Of a stretch of 64,000 bases of DNA, positions 43,923-51,298 are shown piece by piece. The first letter of the stretch is position 1. Every line of letters begins with the position of its first letter. A program made the position numbers and the translations under genes. The notes beneath the pieces are model-generated. The model did no database searches, was not told where the DNA came from, and saw nothing but the letters and a program-made list of their open reading frames with translations. The DNA comes from Konateibacter massiliensis (GTDB lineage: Bacteria; Bacillota; Clostridia; Lachnospirales; Lachnospiraceae): contig NZ_LT860098.1 in the NCBI RefSeq assembly GCF_900184995.1, positions 129,001 to 193,000 on the forward strand, written 5' to 3'.

Positions 43923-43949
43923 TTTGTCTCCCCCTCGTCTGAAGCTTCT

Positions 43950-44384
43950 CTATATCCATTGAATAAATGCAGTCTTATCCTCGCTGTTATAGCCTGCCCG
44001 CTCATAAAACTTCAGCGTGCTTTCCTGCTTTGAGCCTGTCAGCAGCATTATTTTATAGCAATTTTCCTTCTGTGCCAGCTCCTTCGCATAATTGAGGCAT
44101 GCCGTTGCCAGCCCCCTTTTCCGATATGCTTCATGAGTAACCACATTTTCTATAAAGGCATATGGCTGCTGATTGTGTGTCAGGTTCGGAATAATGATAC
44201 AAACGCAGGAGGACACGATTATCCCGTCCTCGTCCGCAACAATAATATGATGGCTCCTGTCATTTAGAATCTGTCCCCATAACTCGTTTAACTTTTGTGT
44301 CGGCTCAGGGATAGGATTGTCATGCAGCTGCATATATAATTCCAGTAAACTCTCTAAATCATCCTCTGTAATCTCTCGTATCAA
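43950..44384 (-). CDS. GNAT-family N-acetyltransferase
   Basis: 144 residues. Acetyl-CoA-binding motif A reads IENVVTHEAYRKRGLATACL (about 81-100), with the RxxGxA pattern, and the C-terminal motif is LKFYERAGYNSEDKTAF. The N-terminus (LLELYMQLHDNP) is the variable acceptor part. It transfers an acetyl group from acetyl-CoA to an amine; the acceptor is unknown. It lies 11 bases after the carbamoyltransferase gene. Confidence 0.9.
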   Translation of the reverse strand: MIREITEDDLESLLELYMQLHDNPIPEPTQKLNELWGQILNDRSHHIIVADEDGIIVSSCVCIIIPNLTHNQQPYAFIENVVTHEAYRKRGLATACLNYAKELAQKENCYKIMLLTGSKQESTLKFYERAGYNSEDKTAFIQWI

Positions 44385-44395
44385 ATTGAGTCCTC

Positions 44396-45226
44396 CTAGT
44401 TTAGCATACTAAATATCAGAATCGCCTGTTGTATTTCAAGTAAGTGTTTCTTAAATTCATAACCTACAAAAAACTGGCTGTCCACCACTTCCACTGATAC
44501 CTCTTCCCCTCTAAAAAATGGAGGGCAGGGGTTGAGCAAAGCATTACCGTTAGCAAGCTGCATTCGCTTGAATGTAATCTGATAGTCTGCAAATGCCGCC
44601 AAATCATTCTTACTCAGTGAATCGGTGCAGATGATATCCTTGCCCGCGATTGCCTCCTCTATATTGTGATAAATCGGGATATCGGACATCTCATATCCCT
44701 TGGGGCAGCACTGCTCCATTGAGAATCCCATCAGCCTCGACGCCTCACGCCAAGCCAAACCGATATTTCCTTTTGCTCCGACAAAAAGAAATCGGTCTGC
44801 CGTAAAATCCTTTCTGATTTTAGACAGGGCATACAAATCGACAAGCATTTCACACGGATGATTTATGTCTGTCATCGCATTGATAACAGGCATTTTCGCA
44901 TATTTTGCAATTTGATCCAGCATCGAAATATCCTTATAGCGGACAACAATCCCATCCGTCCAATTATTCAGATAGCTTATCACGTCCTTTATATCCTCTT
45001 TTTTATCAAGCGTTTCCGGTGAAAACAAGACAGACTGCCCGCCAAGCAGATAAATTCCTTTTTCAAATGTTACCCTTGTGCGAATGCTTGATTCCGGAAA
45101 AAACATGACGATAGTTTTATTTCGCAGAAAATCCTTATAATTTCCCTGCTGTATTTCATCTGCGATATGAAATATTTCTTTTACATCATTTTTTGTATAA
45201 TCACTTAGACGAATCAAATTTTTCAT
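44396..45226 (-). CDS. Atypical aspartate/ornithine carbamoyltransferase superfamily protein
   Basis: 276 residues, shorter than ornithine or aspartate carbamoyltransferases (310-340). The carbamoyl-phosphate loop is FFPESSIRTRVTFE (Ile where Gly/Thr is usual before RT), the second site reads HPCEM in place of HPCQ/HPTQ, and the substrate motif HCLP is NPCPPFFRGEEV. The two-domain fold appears complete. The changed ornithine/aspartate contacts suggest another amine acceptor (compare YgeW- or putrescine-type enzymes). The gene context, between an FMN-type oxidase-fold gene and an acetyltransferase with no arginine genes, fits a non-canonical role. Confidence 0.8.
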   Translation of the reverse strand: MKNLIRLSDYTKNDVKEIFHIADEIQQGNYKDFLRNKTIVMFFPESSIRTRVTFEKGIYLLGGQSVLFSPETLDKKEDIKDVISYLNNWTDGIVVRYKDISMLDQIAKYAKMPVINAMTDINHPCEMLVDLYALSKIRKDFTADRFLFVGAKGNIGLAWREASRLMGFSMEQCCPKGYEMSDIPIYHNIEEAIAGKDIICTDSLSKNDLAAFADYQITFKRMQLANGNALLNPCPPFFRGEEVSVEVVDSQFFVGYEFKKHLLEIQQAILIFSMLN

Positions 45227-45238
45227 TTTTCTTATCCC

Positions 45239-45664
45239 TTACAACTCCTCAACCGTAAAGCTTTCTGTTTTCAAAGCACTGTAATGTCTGCCCTTCACGG
45301 CTGTAAATTTTAACACACAATAATCCGGATCGGAAACTCCCTGTGGATAATACATCGTATCTCCGGTCTGCCAGATTTCTTTCTTTATCTTTTCATCCTG
45401 TAAAACTTCCATTGTTCCAATCAACATGATCCCCTCATAGCGGAAACGCCCTTTGTTATAAAAGTAAATACTTGCCTTCGGGTTCTTCATAAATTGTTGG
45501 GAACGCATGGAAGACGTATTCGTGGAAAAGTAAAAACAATTTTCCTCAATCTTACGAGGCATGAACATTGCCTTCATATTAGGAAAGCCTTCCTCGTCCA
45601 CAGATGCAATAAAAGCTGTCTTTTGTTTTTGGATAAATCCATAAATCTGTTCCTTTGTTTTCAT
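45239..45664 (-). CDS. Pyridoxamine 5'-phosphate oxidase-fold protein
   Basis: 141 residues with the split-barrel flavin-binding layout: KTAFIASVDEEGFPNMKAMFMPRKIEENCFYFSTN, QQFMKNPKASIYFYNKGRFRYEGIMLIGTMEVL and the strand VLKFTAVKGRHYS. Members bind FMN, F420 or heme and reduce or sense small molecules; they are not necessarily vitamin B6 enzymes. AGGGAGGTTTTAC precedes the start. It is second in the MarR operon, so it is a plausible detoxifying reductase under MarR control. Confidence 0.85.
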   Translation of the reverse strand: MKTKEQIYGFIQKQKTAFIASVDEEGFPNMKAMFMPRKIEENCFYFSTNTSSMRSQQFMKNPKASIYFYNKGRFRYEGIMLIGTMEVLQDEKIKKEIWQTGDTMYYPQGVSDPDYCVLKFTAVKGRHYSALKTESFTVEEL

Positions 45665-45691
45665 TGTAAAACCTCCCTTTTTAATAAAATA

Positions 45692-46138
45692 TTATGATAG
45701 CTTGTCTGTACGCTCCGCTTGTATCAGAGTATCCAATATTTTAGCAAGATAACACTCGAATTCTTCCTGCTCTTTTCTCGAGAACCCCTGATAAAACAAC
45801 ATATTCATCTGCTGTGATACCGCCTCATATTTTTCCTGCATAGACTTCGCATATTCCGTGAGGGATATGATTGTCTGACGTCGATTGTCAGGATTAATAT
45901 TTCTGTCTAAAATACCTTTGTTCACCATTCCGTTTACCACAATAGAAACCGTATTTTTCGCGAGTGATGTCTTTTGACTGATTTCACTAATTGTAAGATG
46001 ATCCGTTTTCCATAGGACAAATAAAATTCGCCCCTGGCCGCCGCTTATTTCAATTCCATTTTCAAGCAATAATTTTTCAAAAATTCTATCCTGGATTTGT
46101 TTTATCTGTGTAATGTAAAATCCACCTTTTGTTTCCAA
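45692..46138 (-). CDS. MarR-family transcriptional regulator
   Basis: 148 residues, probably starting at TTG with GAGGTG seven bases upstream (a nearby ATG is in another frame). The winged helix-turn-helix is LTISEISQKTSLAKNTVSIVVNGMVNKGILDRNINPDNRRQTIISLTEYAK (read in parts, about 50-100), with the DxR wing. It is the first gene of an operon with the PNPOx-fold, carbamoyltransferase, acetyltransferase and Nudix genes (gaps of 11-27 bases). It probably represses that operon until a phenolic or other ligand binds. Confidence 0.9.
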   Translation of the reverse strand: METKGGFYITQIKQIQDRIFEKLLLENGIEISGGQGRILFVLWKTDHLTISEISQKTSLAKNTVSIVVNGMVNKGILDRNINPDNRRQTIISLTEYAKSMQEKYEAVSQQMNMLFYQGFSRKEQEEFECYLAKILDTLIQAERTDKLS

Positions 46139-46166
46139 CTCATCACCTCGAATCCCATTAGAACAT

Positions 46167-46178
46167 TTCTATATAGAA
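46167..46178. promoter_or_regulatory. Palindrome, candidate MarR operator
   Basis: TTCTATATAGAA, a perfect 12-base palindrome, 29 bases upstream of the MarR start and just downstream of a TATGAT-like -10. Its place suits autorepression. Confidence 0.45.
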
Positions 46179-46355
46179 CAATATCATAAACCAGTTAAAA
46201 AAGCAATATGAAAGCTGCATATTTATTCCATTATATGGAAATCTTCATTGACATTAATTATAAACCCCAGTAAAATAGTACTATGTGTTTGATTTAGTAA
46301 TATTGGTTATTATGCATAGCATTATAATAAATAAACATACGAAAGAGGGAAGTAC

Positions 46356-47402
46356 ATGAGTAAATTCAAAAAAATCATGGGAGTTTTGGCGCTCGCATTG
46401 TGCGTGACCGTTACTACTCCTGCCATCGTTCCAACAACTTCTAATGTAACTACTGTGGAAGCAGCAAAAGTTAAACTGAGCAAAACCAAGGCAACTCTGA
46501 TCAAAGGGCAAACCTTGACGCTGAAAGTTAATAATACTTCCAAAAAAGTAACATGGTCTAGCAGCAACAAGTCAATCGCAGCCGTTAATAAAAGCGGTAA
46601 AATATCTGCGAAAAAAGCGGGTACTGCAACCATTACTGCAAAGGTAAGCGGCAAGAAATATACTTGCAAGATTACTGTTGAGCAGCCTAAAATCAGCCAA
46701 TCAACTTTATCTGTTGAAAAGGGCAAAACCGCAACGCTTTCCGTAACCGGAAATACCCAGAAGGTAAAATGGTCTACCAGTAATAAAGCGATTGCAACTG
46801 TTTCTTCTAAGGGAGTTGTAACAGGAAAGAAATTAGGGAAAGCAAAAATCACAGCTACTGTAAGCGGTAAAAAATATACTTGTACTGTGACTGTTAAAGC
46901 GGTTTCTGCTGTCGGTACACAAGCTAATCCGTTATCTGCCTATAATGCGAACACAATTGAATTATATGATTACAACCGTCCGCTTGGCAAAATCCAATTA
47001 CAGCTTAAGCAATGCATAACCGGCGCAGAAGCAGAGGCTTTGGTGTCAACTTCTTATAAAAAATTTCTTACTGTTCCAGCCGGACATCAGTGGGTTTATA
47101 TGGTATTCAGTTTGAAATATATTTCAGGAACCAAAGAAATCGATACACTAGATGTTTTATGGTATAATCAGTTTTATAATACTGCTGCCAATAAACAAGT
47201 TTCCAGCTATGCAATAGGTCGTACCCCTGAATCAGATTTGATAAATCTTTCTGACCTAAGCCTATATCCTTCGGGCAGTACGGATTTCTATCTGATTTTC
47301 ACTGCACCAAAGGAGGATTTTCCGCTTACATTCAGAATGGATACCGGTTATGACACAAAGAATTACTCTCGAACCTATACCTGGTTTACAACAAAGCAGT
47401 AA
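46356..47402 (+). CDS. Secreted protein with two Big2 Ig-like domains
   Basis: 348 residues. A signal peptide (MSKFKKIMGVLALALCVTVT, cleavage near VEAA at about 37) is followed by two bacterial Ig-like (Big_2) repeats, each with KKVTWSSSNKSIAAVNKSGK or KVKWSTSNKAIATVSSKG and the ending ATITAKVSGKKYTCKITV. A C-terminal domain (about 190-348) is rich in Tyr and resembles DUF4352-like modules. It has no sortase motif and no membrane anchor at the C-terminus, so it is probably released or bound to the wall by other means. AGAGGGAAGTAC precedes the start. It is expressed alone. Confidence 0.85.
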   Translation: MSKFKKIMGVLALALCVTVTTPAIVPTTSNVTTVEAAKVKLSKTKATLIKGQTLTLKVNNTSKKVTWSSSNKSIAAVNKSGKISAKKAGTATITAKVSGKKYTCKITVEQPKISQSTLSVEKGKTATLSVTGNTQKVKWSTSNKAIATVSSKGVVTGKKLGKAKITATVSGKKYTCTVTVKAVSAVGTQANPLSAYNANTIELYDYNRPLGKIQLQLKQCITGAEAEALVSTSYKKFLTVPAGHQWVYMVFSLKYISGTKEIDTLDVLWYNQFYNTAANKQVSSYAIGRTPESDLINLSDLSLYPSGSTDFYLIFTAPKEDFPLTFRMDTGYDTKNYSRTYTWFTTKQ

Positions 47403-47476
47403 ATAGATATTTTCATTGCAATTTATTTAGACTATGATATAATCGGTTTATAAATGAATATTTGAAACTTAGAGAT

Positions 47477-47527
47477 AGGACCTTTGAAGCGATTGCTTCT
47501 CTGGTCCCTTTCTCTGCACTTTTTTAT
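47477..47527 (+). terminator. Probable terminator of the Big2 gene
   Basis: GGACC...GAAGC-GATT-GCTTC...GGTCC makes a nested stem, followed after a few bases by CTTTTTTATTT. The U-run is not immediately adjacent, so confidence is moderate. Confidence 0.5.
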
Positions 47528-47540
47528 TTATGGTGACTTC

Positions 47541-48119
47541 CTATATCTCCCCCTCTAATTTTATAATAATTTTATGCTCTTGTTTGTCCTCTTCCACAAT
47601 AATAACACCTAATCTTTCCAATTCCTTTATTCTGGTTCTTGTAAACTTCAAAATCTCTGATACTATTTTATCCGTTCGTATTTTAAGTAAATATGGATTA
47701 CGGATTACCAGTAAATCACCTTTTTGAAAAAGCAGCTCCTTTCCATCCATCCTGTCATTTTGCCTTTTCATCATATATTTTATCTGGGTCCAGTCAACCT
47801 CCGCTTTGTTTCGTGCAAAAAACTGACTATCTGTTCCATATTGAAATGCTAAACCGCTGGAATTTCTAAGAAACTCCTCATATTCCTGCCGCAATAGAGA
47901 CTCTGGTCTGCGTCTTTCATAGACGGTCAAATTGTTCGTATGTTTACATTTTATACATTGATAAATCAGCCATACATCTATTTTATTTCCATTTGCATTC
48001 ACACGAAAGCAATTTGTATTATGAAACACTGCTTTACTGCCACATCCCGAACAATTTCTTATTATTTTAAAAGCTTCTTGGGGTATTATTGTATATTCTA
48101 TTTTTCTTAAATAGCTCAT
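47541..48119 (-). CDS. DUF1062 family protein
   Basis: 192 residues. Two zinc-ribbon-like Cys pairs, CSGC (about 23-26) and CIKC (about 54-57), with FRVNANGNKIDVWLIYQC between them, match DUF1062. The C-terminal half is helical and basic, with an HTH-like region (RTDKIVSEILKFTRTRIKELERLGVI). Function unknown; a role in nucleic-acid binding is an inference from the ribbon and HTH-like parts. CAGAGGAGATGC precedes the start. Upstream lies a short leader ORF and a hairpin shared with the neighbouring regulator gene. Confidence 0.8.
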   Translation of the reverse strand: MSYLRKIEYTIIPQEAFKIIRNCSGCGSKAVFHNTNCFRVNANGNKIDVWLIYQCIKCKHTNNLTVYERRRPESLLRQEYEEFLRNSSGLAFQYGTDSQFFARNKAEVDWTQIKYMMKRQNDRMDGKELLFQKGDLLVIRNPYLLKIRTDKIVSEILKFTRTRIKELERLGVIIVEEDKQEHKIIIKLEGEI

Positions 48120-48222
48120 TTTGCATCTCCTCTGTAATTTAAAATCGGATTTGCAAAGTGCTATTACATCATCAACAAGATAAAGCTGCCAGTCGCTTTA
48201 CTTGCCATAAATTGATTTTTAT

Positions 48223-48245
48223 TTGCAATAGCCTTTGCTATGCAA
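48223..48245. repeat. Copy 1 of a shared hairpin
   Basis: TTGCAATAGC-CTTT-GCTATGCAA, an imperfect inverted repeat with a 4-base loop. A second copy with the same arms lies at 48733-48755. On the minus strand its 5' arm contains the stop codon of the 8-codon ORF at 48238-48264. Bases 48120-48222 otherwise hold no gene. Confidence 0.7.
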
Positions 48246-48264
48246 AATAAACTGGTGTAGTCAT
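48238..48264 (-). CDS. Eight-codon leader ORF upstream of the DUF1062 gene
   Basis: Minus strand ATG...GCA TAG encoding MTTPVYFA, nine bases after AGGAGG (TAGGAGGAAAATATTT before the ATG). It ends inside the shared hairpin, 119 bases before the DUF1062 start. Another 8-codon ORF ending in the same Phe-Ala-stop and the same hairpin is found upstream of the next gene. It could be a regulatory leader peptide or the start of a decayed small gene, since an open frame shifted by two bases continues AKAIANKNQFMASKATG. Confidence 0.4.
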   Translation of the reverse strand: MTTPVYFA

Positions 48265-48342
48265 AAATATTTTCCTCCTAAACTTATTTCTCACCTTATT
48301 TTAGAAGACTTTATATTTAGTTCCTACCTCAAACATTTTTCT

Positions 48343-48388
48343 AAAAAAAATTGAGCCGATACAAAAAATAATTTTTGAACCAGCTCAA
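48343..48388 (-). terminator. Terminator of the CD3324-family gene
   Basis: Minus strand TTGAGC...GCTCAA with inner CAAAAA/TTTTTG pairs, followed by eight U. It lies four bases after the gene's stop. Confidence 0.85.
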
Positions 48389-48391
48389 ACA

Positions 48392-48667
48392 TTATGATGC
48401 TTCTTTCATTTTGCGTAAAATACGCTGTATGCTTTTTTCGGATAAAAAATACTTCATTGCTAAATCATGAACTTTATAGCCATCTTGGAAATCCGTAAAT
48501 ATTTTTAGATTTCTATCTTCCAATTCTTGGCGTATCAATGTTTCATTTCCCCACTCTTTTCTCTGATTTTCTTTTCTTGGAATATAAATGTTTTCTCCAT
48601 CCACATATTTCTGTATTAACTCTATTATTTCCACAGGCAGAATTTCTTCCGCTTTTCTATAGCCCAT
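48392..48667 (-). CDS. CD3324-family (Mor-like HTH) protein
   Basis: 91 residues. The N-terminus GYRKAEEILPVEIIELIQKY, VDGENIYIPRK and the C-terminal HTH FQDGYKVHDLAMKYFLSEKSIQRILRKMK match the CD3324 family, distant relatives of the Mor transcription activator of phage Mu. It is probably a small DNA-binding regulator of unknown target. TAGGAGGCAAAT precedes the start. Between it and the upstream VOC gene lie two tiny ORFs and the second copy of the shared hairpin. Confidence 0.8.
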   Translation of the reverse strand: MGYRKAEEILPVEIIELIQKYVDGENIYIPRKENQRKEWGNETLIRQELEDRNLKIFTDFQDGYKVHDLAMKYFLSEKSIQRILRKMKEAS

Positions 48668-48684
48668 ATTTGCCTCCTAAATTA

Positions 48685-48723
48685 TTATTTCTTTAGGTTA
48701 GCAATAGCTATAACAAATTTCAT
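48685..48723 (-). CDS. Twelve-codon ORF upstream of the CD3324 gene
   Basis: Minus strand ATG to TAA, encoding MKFVIAIANLKK. No good ribosome binding site; it follows the hairpin by ten bases. Its first residues echo the preceding 8-codon ORF (MRKFVIFA), so it may be a partial duplication. Confidence 0.25.
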   Translation of the reverse strand: MKFVIAIANLKK

Positions 48724-48732
48724 ATTCTAAAA

Positions 48733-48755
48733 TTGCAATAGCTAGTGCTATGCAA
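48733..48755. repeat. Copy 2 of a shared hairpin
   Basis: TTGCAATAGC-TAGT-GCTATGCAA: identical arms to copy 1 at 48223-48245 with a different loop, and again carrying the stop of an 8-codon ORF in the same place. Confidence 0.7.
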
Positions 48756-48774
48756 AAATAACAAATTTTCTCAT
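48748..48774 (-). CDS. Eight-codon leader ORF upstream of the CD3324 gene
   Basis: Minus strand ATG...GCA TAG, encoding MRKFVIFA, after AGGAGGACGTCTTTTT. Like the ORF at 48238-48264 it is eight codons long, ends Phe-Ala-stop and terminates within the shared hairpin. Confidence 0.4.
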   Translation of the reverse strand: MRKFVIFA

Positions 48775-48823
48775 AAAAAGACGTCCTCCTGTAAAATTAT
48801 TTAAACGGTTGCTTTAGGTAATA

Positions 48824-49174
48824 CTAGACCATATAATCTGTTATTCCCAGACGATTTCCGAAGGGATCTTCAAATTCAACAGCATATCCTGTCCTTATTT
48901 TAAATGGTTCTGATAAGAAAACAATTCCCTTTTGTTTCATCTCTTCATATTTTACCATAACGTCTGAGACTTCAAACCAGATTGTCGGCTTTAAATCCTT
49001 AAATTTGCTTTCATCTTTCAGAATAATCGCAGGTTCTTCACTTCCAACGTTGTACGCAACCACTCCATTATCACTAAAATCAAATTTCATCTGTAATCCT
49101 AATAATTCTCCATAATATTGTTTTGCCTCTTCCATATCATTGACAGGAAGAAAAAAGTTATCAAAGTTTTTCAT
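48824..49174 (-). CDS. VOC-family (glyoxalase/bleomycin-resistance fold) protein
   Basis: 116 residues from MKNFDNFFLPV, seven bases after GGAG; a TTG four codons earlier is less likely. The two beta-alpha-beta-beta-beta modules are seen in FFLPVNDMEEAKQYYGELLGLQ and IWFEVSDVMVKYEEMKQKGIVFLSEPF, ending AVEFEDPFGNRLGITDY with the metal Glu. Members are metal-dependent lyases, dioxygenases or drug-binding proteins; the substrate is unknown. An upstream frame lacking a start ends in an ATGA overlap with this start, so a coupled partner gene may have been lost. Confidence 0.87.
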   Translation of the reverse strand: MKNFDNFFLPVNDMEEAKQYYGELLGLQMKFDFSDNGVVAYNVGSEEPAIILKDESKFKDLKPTIWFEVSDVMVKYEEMKQKGIVFLSEPFKIRTGYAVEFEDPFGNRLGITDYMV

Positions 49175-49266
49175 GTTATTCTCCAATCTACTGTTATATC
49201 TCTCCTATGTGCTGCCATTTTTATTTCTAACTCATTGTCTTTCTTTTGTAGTTCAACAAAAATATC
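49171..49266 (-). pseudogene. Remnant of a small gene coupled to the VOC gene
   Basis: A 31-codon frame with protein-like sequence (DIFVELQKKDNELEIK then MAAHRRDITVDWRIT) ends in TGA that overlaps the VOC ATG. It is cut off upstream by TAG, with GAGGAGGAAAAT a little further up but no ATG in frame. The coupling suggests a real former gene. The family is not recognised. Confidence 0.3.
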
Positions 49267-49341
49267 CTATGATTTTATAATATTTTCCTCCTCATAGATA
49301 AAGATGCCGAATTTATAGAAAAGACTCGGATTAGAATTAAT

Positions 49342-50277
49342 TTATTTATATAAATCTTCAACTAATGCAATAACATTTTGATACCATTCTTGCGGCGGTT
49401 GTTGTTCTGGCATTTGACGATAAAAATATGCTATTTTTTCCCTTACCTGCAAGTCAAATAAATAGCCTTTTTCCTTATAATCCGGCAGCTTCGCTTCCAT
49501 TGCTTTTTGAAGCCCTTCCCGCGTTCGATAAAACTTATTCCATGCCTCGCAGCTACAAGGATTTTTTATATCAAGAATATTGCAGTGCCCTTCAAAAAAG
49601 GCATCCAGATTCATCCTAGCCCTATACAACAGCCCTTTTACAGCTTTCGGTGTAATGTCCAATATATCAGCCACCTCACTAATTGATAAGCCAAACATAT
49701 CGATTAAGGAAAATGTGATTCTTTGATTCAAGGAAAGTTTTCTTGACATAGCTAAAAAGCATCCATTTCTCAGCTTTACGATTTCTTCACTCATCTGAAT
49801 TTCATCAACTACTATCTGTTGGACATCGGTCAGTAAATCCGAATCATTTTCCAATGCTTCCATATTGCCTATGTAATCAATGTTTTCACGTGTTTCCTTT
49901 CTTACCATCATTTTAAATTCATTCACGCAAATTACATGTAGCCATTTCTTTAGAGCCGCAGGCTCTTTTAAATTCACAAGATGCTTCCATGCCTTAATAA
50001 AGGTTTCTTGTGCCAGATCCTCCGCTTTTTCGGGTTTCCCGGATAGTTTCAGCGCTAAATTATATACATAACTGCCATATTGTTCTAGCACTGATTCAAG
50101 CGCAGGAATTTGATTCTTATATCTTTTATCTGCTGGTTTTTTTGCATTTTTAGGAATTAACCATATACGACCAAAACGTTCCACATCAGATATACGATTT
50201 TCTTCACACAATTTTTGTATTCTCCGCTCTGAAATTTTCCATTTTACAGAAGCTTCCTTCACTGAAATATAATCCAT
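49342..50277 (-). CDS. Sigma-70-family factor with N-terminal excisionase-type HTH
   Basis: 311 residues. Residues 1-50 are a helix-turn-helix of the excisionase/MerR type (YISVKEASVKWKISERRIQKLCEENRI, RFGRIWLIPKNAKKP). Then follow sigma region 2 (EQYGSYVYNLALKLSGKPEKAEDLAQETFIKAWKH, read in parts) and sigma region 4 (LNQRITFSLIDMFGLSISEVADILDITPKAVKGLLYRARMNL). The C-terminus has CSCEAW after GHCNILDIKNP and a helical tail. An ECF sigma fused to a separate DNA-binding head is unusual. No anti-sigma gene is adjacent. AAGGAGGTAAG precedes the start. The 109 bases upstream show no other gene. Confidence 0.85.
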   Translation of the reverse strand: MDYISVKEASVKWKISERRIQKLCEENRISDVERFGRIWLIPKNAKKPADKRYKNQIPALESVLEQYGSYVYNLALKLSGKPEKAEDLAQETFIKAWKHLVNLKEPAALKKWLHVICVNEFKMMVRKETRENIDYIGNMEALENDSDLLTDVQQIVVDEIQMSEEIVKLRNGCFLAMSRKLSLNQRITFSLIDMFGLSISEVADILDITPKAVKGLLYRARMNLDAFFEGHCNILDIKNPCSCEAWNKFYRTREGLQKAMEAKLPDYKEKGYLFDLQVREKIAYFYRQMPEQQPPQEWYQNVIALVEDLYK

Positions 50278-50386
50278 TCTTACCTCCTTGCAATCAATAT
50301 AAGAACATTATATTCGTTTAAACGAATAATAGCAATTCTGATATTAATATACGTCAATAAGAATATAAATTTTCTTCGACAATATA

Positions 50387-51151
50387 TCACATATTTACAT
50401 AGGGATTTATATATCTTTTTCTCTCCTTCTTAAGGATTTCATGGCTTACAGCTTCCTCCGGACAAATTTGTATACATCTCATACATTGTTTACAGCTGCT
50501 TCCCCAATTTAACTCATTTTCGAAAATAGAAATATTTTTACCCGGGCAATTTTTAATACACTTTAAACACTTAATACATCTGTCATTTGCATAGAAGCCT
50601 TGTCCCAGAATGGAGAAATTCTCAATTTTTTTTAGTGAATGTGTTTTATATAACCTAGAAATAAGATTAGCTTTTATCAGTTTCTTTTGTAAATTATTAC
50701 TGTGCATATCTTCATTAATTTTTTTGATTTTTATTTTAGCTTGATTTAAAATCAGAGTTTGAAGTTTTTGGGGAAACGCACCATATTCCAAAATATAGTT
50801 TCCTGGCATTTTGACCTTATATTCTTGAATTGTTTTGTCTCTAAAACTTGTTATATCTCTAAAATTCTCAAAGACAAAACCAGTGTTTCCAGAATAAGAG
50901 GCAATAAAAAAAACATTGCAAATATTTTTTAAATCCATACCCTTTATGAAATCAATACATATTTGAGGTAAATGATTGTAATAAACTGGAAGAACAAAAC
51001 CAATTCTTTTATAATCATTTAGATCATATTCTTTATAATTTAATAAAGAATCAATTTGCATAACATCCTTATCCCTTGCCAGCGAAGCAAGTTCGCTTGC
51101 TATATAGTATGAGTTTCCAGTACCGGTAAAATAAAATAATATAGTTCTCAT
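50387..51151 (-). CDS. EFR1-family flavodoxin-ferredoxin protein
   Basis: 254 residues. An N-terminal flavodoxin-like domain with the FMN loop YFTGTGNSYYIASEL (about 7-21) is followed by a C-terminal 2x[4Fe-4S] ferredoxin: CIKCLKCIKNCPG and CKQCMRCIQICPE. This fusion is the EFR1 family of anaerobes, which moves electrons to unknown partners. TTGGAGGCGCT precedes the start, and a consensus promoter lies 45 bases upstream. It is divergent from a TetR gene, its likely repressor. Confidence 0.9.
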   Translation of the reverse strand: MRTILFYFTGTGNSYYIASELASLARDKDVMQIDSLLNYKEYDLNDYKRIGFVLPVYYNHLPQICIDFIKGMDLKNICNVFFIASYSGNTGFVFENFRDITSFRDKTIQEYKVKMPGNYILEYGAFPQKLQTLILNQAKIKIKKINEDMHSNNLQKKLIKANLISRLYKTHSLKKIENFSILGQGFYANDRCIKCLKCIKNCPGKNISIFENELNWGSSCKQCMRCIQICPEEAVSHEILKKERKRYINPYVNM

Positions 51152-51195
51152 AGCGCCTCCAAACTTTATACTTTTACTCCAAATAGTCTAAAGTT

Positions 51196-51224
51196 ATAAT
51201 AATGGAAGTTAAGACCTTTGTCAA
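51196..51224 (-). promoter_or_regulatory. Consensus promoter of the EFR1 gene
   Basis: Minus strand TTGACA (51219-51224), 17 bases, TATTAT (51196-51201). It lies in the 147-base gap shared with the TetR gene, which is the likely repressor site. A TATAAT (about 51266-51271) on the plus strand could serve TetR. Confidence 0.8.
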
Positions 51225-51298
51225 CTATTTAGAATATTTATTTATAAATTCCAAAGTTTATGGTAGTATAATCATAAGAAATTAAAGGTGGTAATACA

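Noticed and set aside
46322-46852. 176-codon hydrophobic frame on the minus strand
   Set aside because: It is the antisense of the Lys/Ser/Thr-rich Big2 repeats, which produce Phe/Leu/Val-rich shadows; the plus-strand gene has a signal peptide and ribosome binding site.
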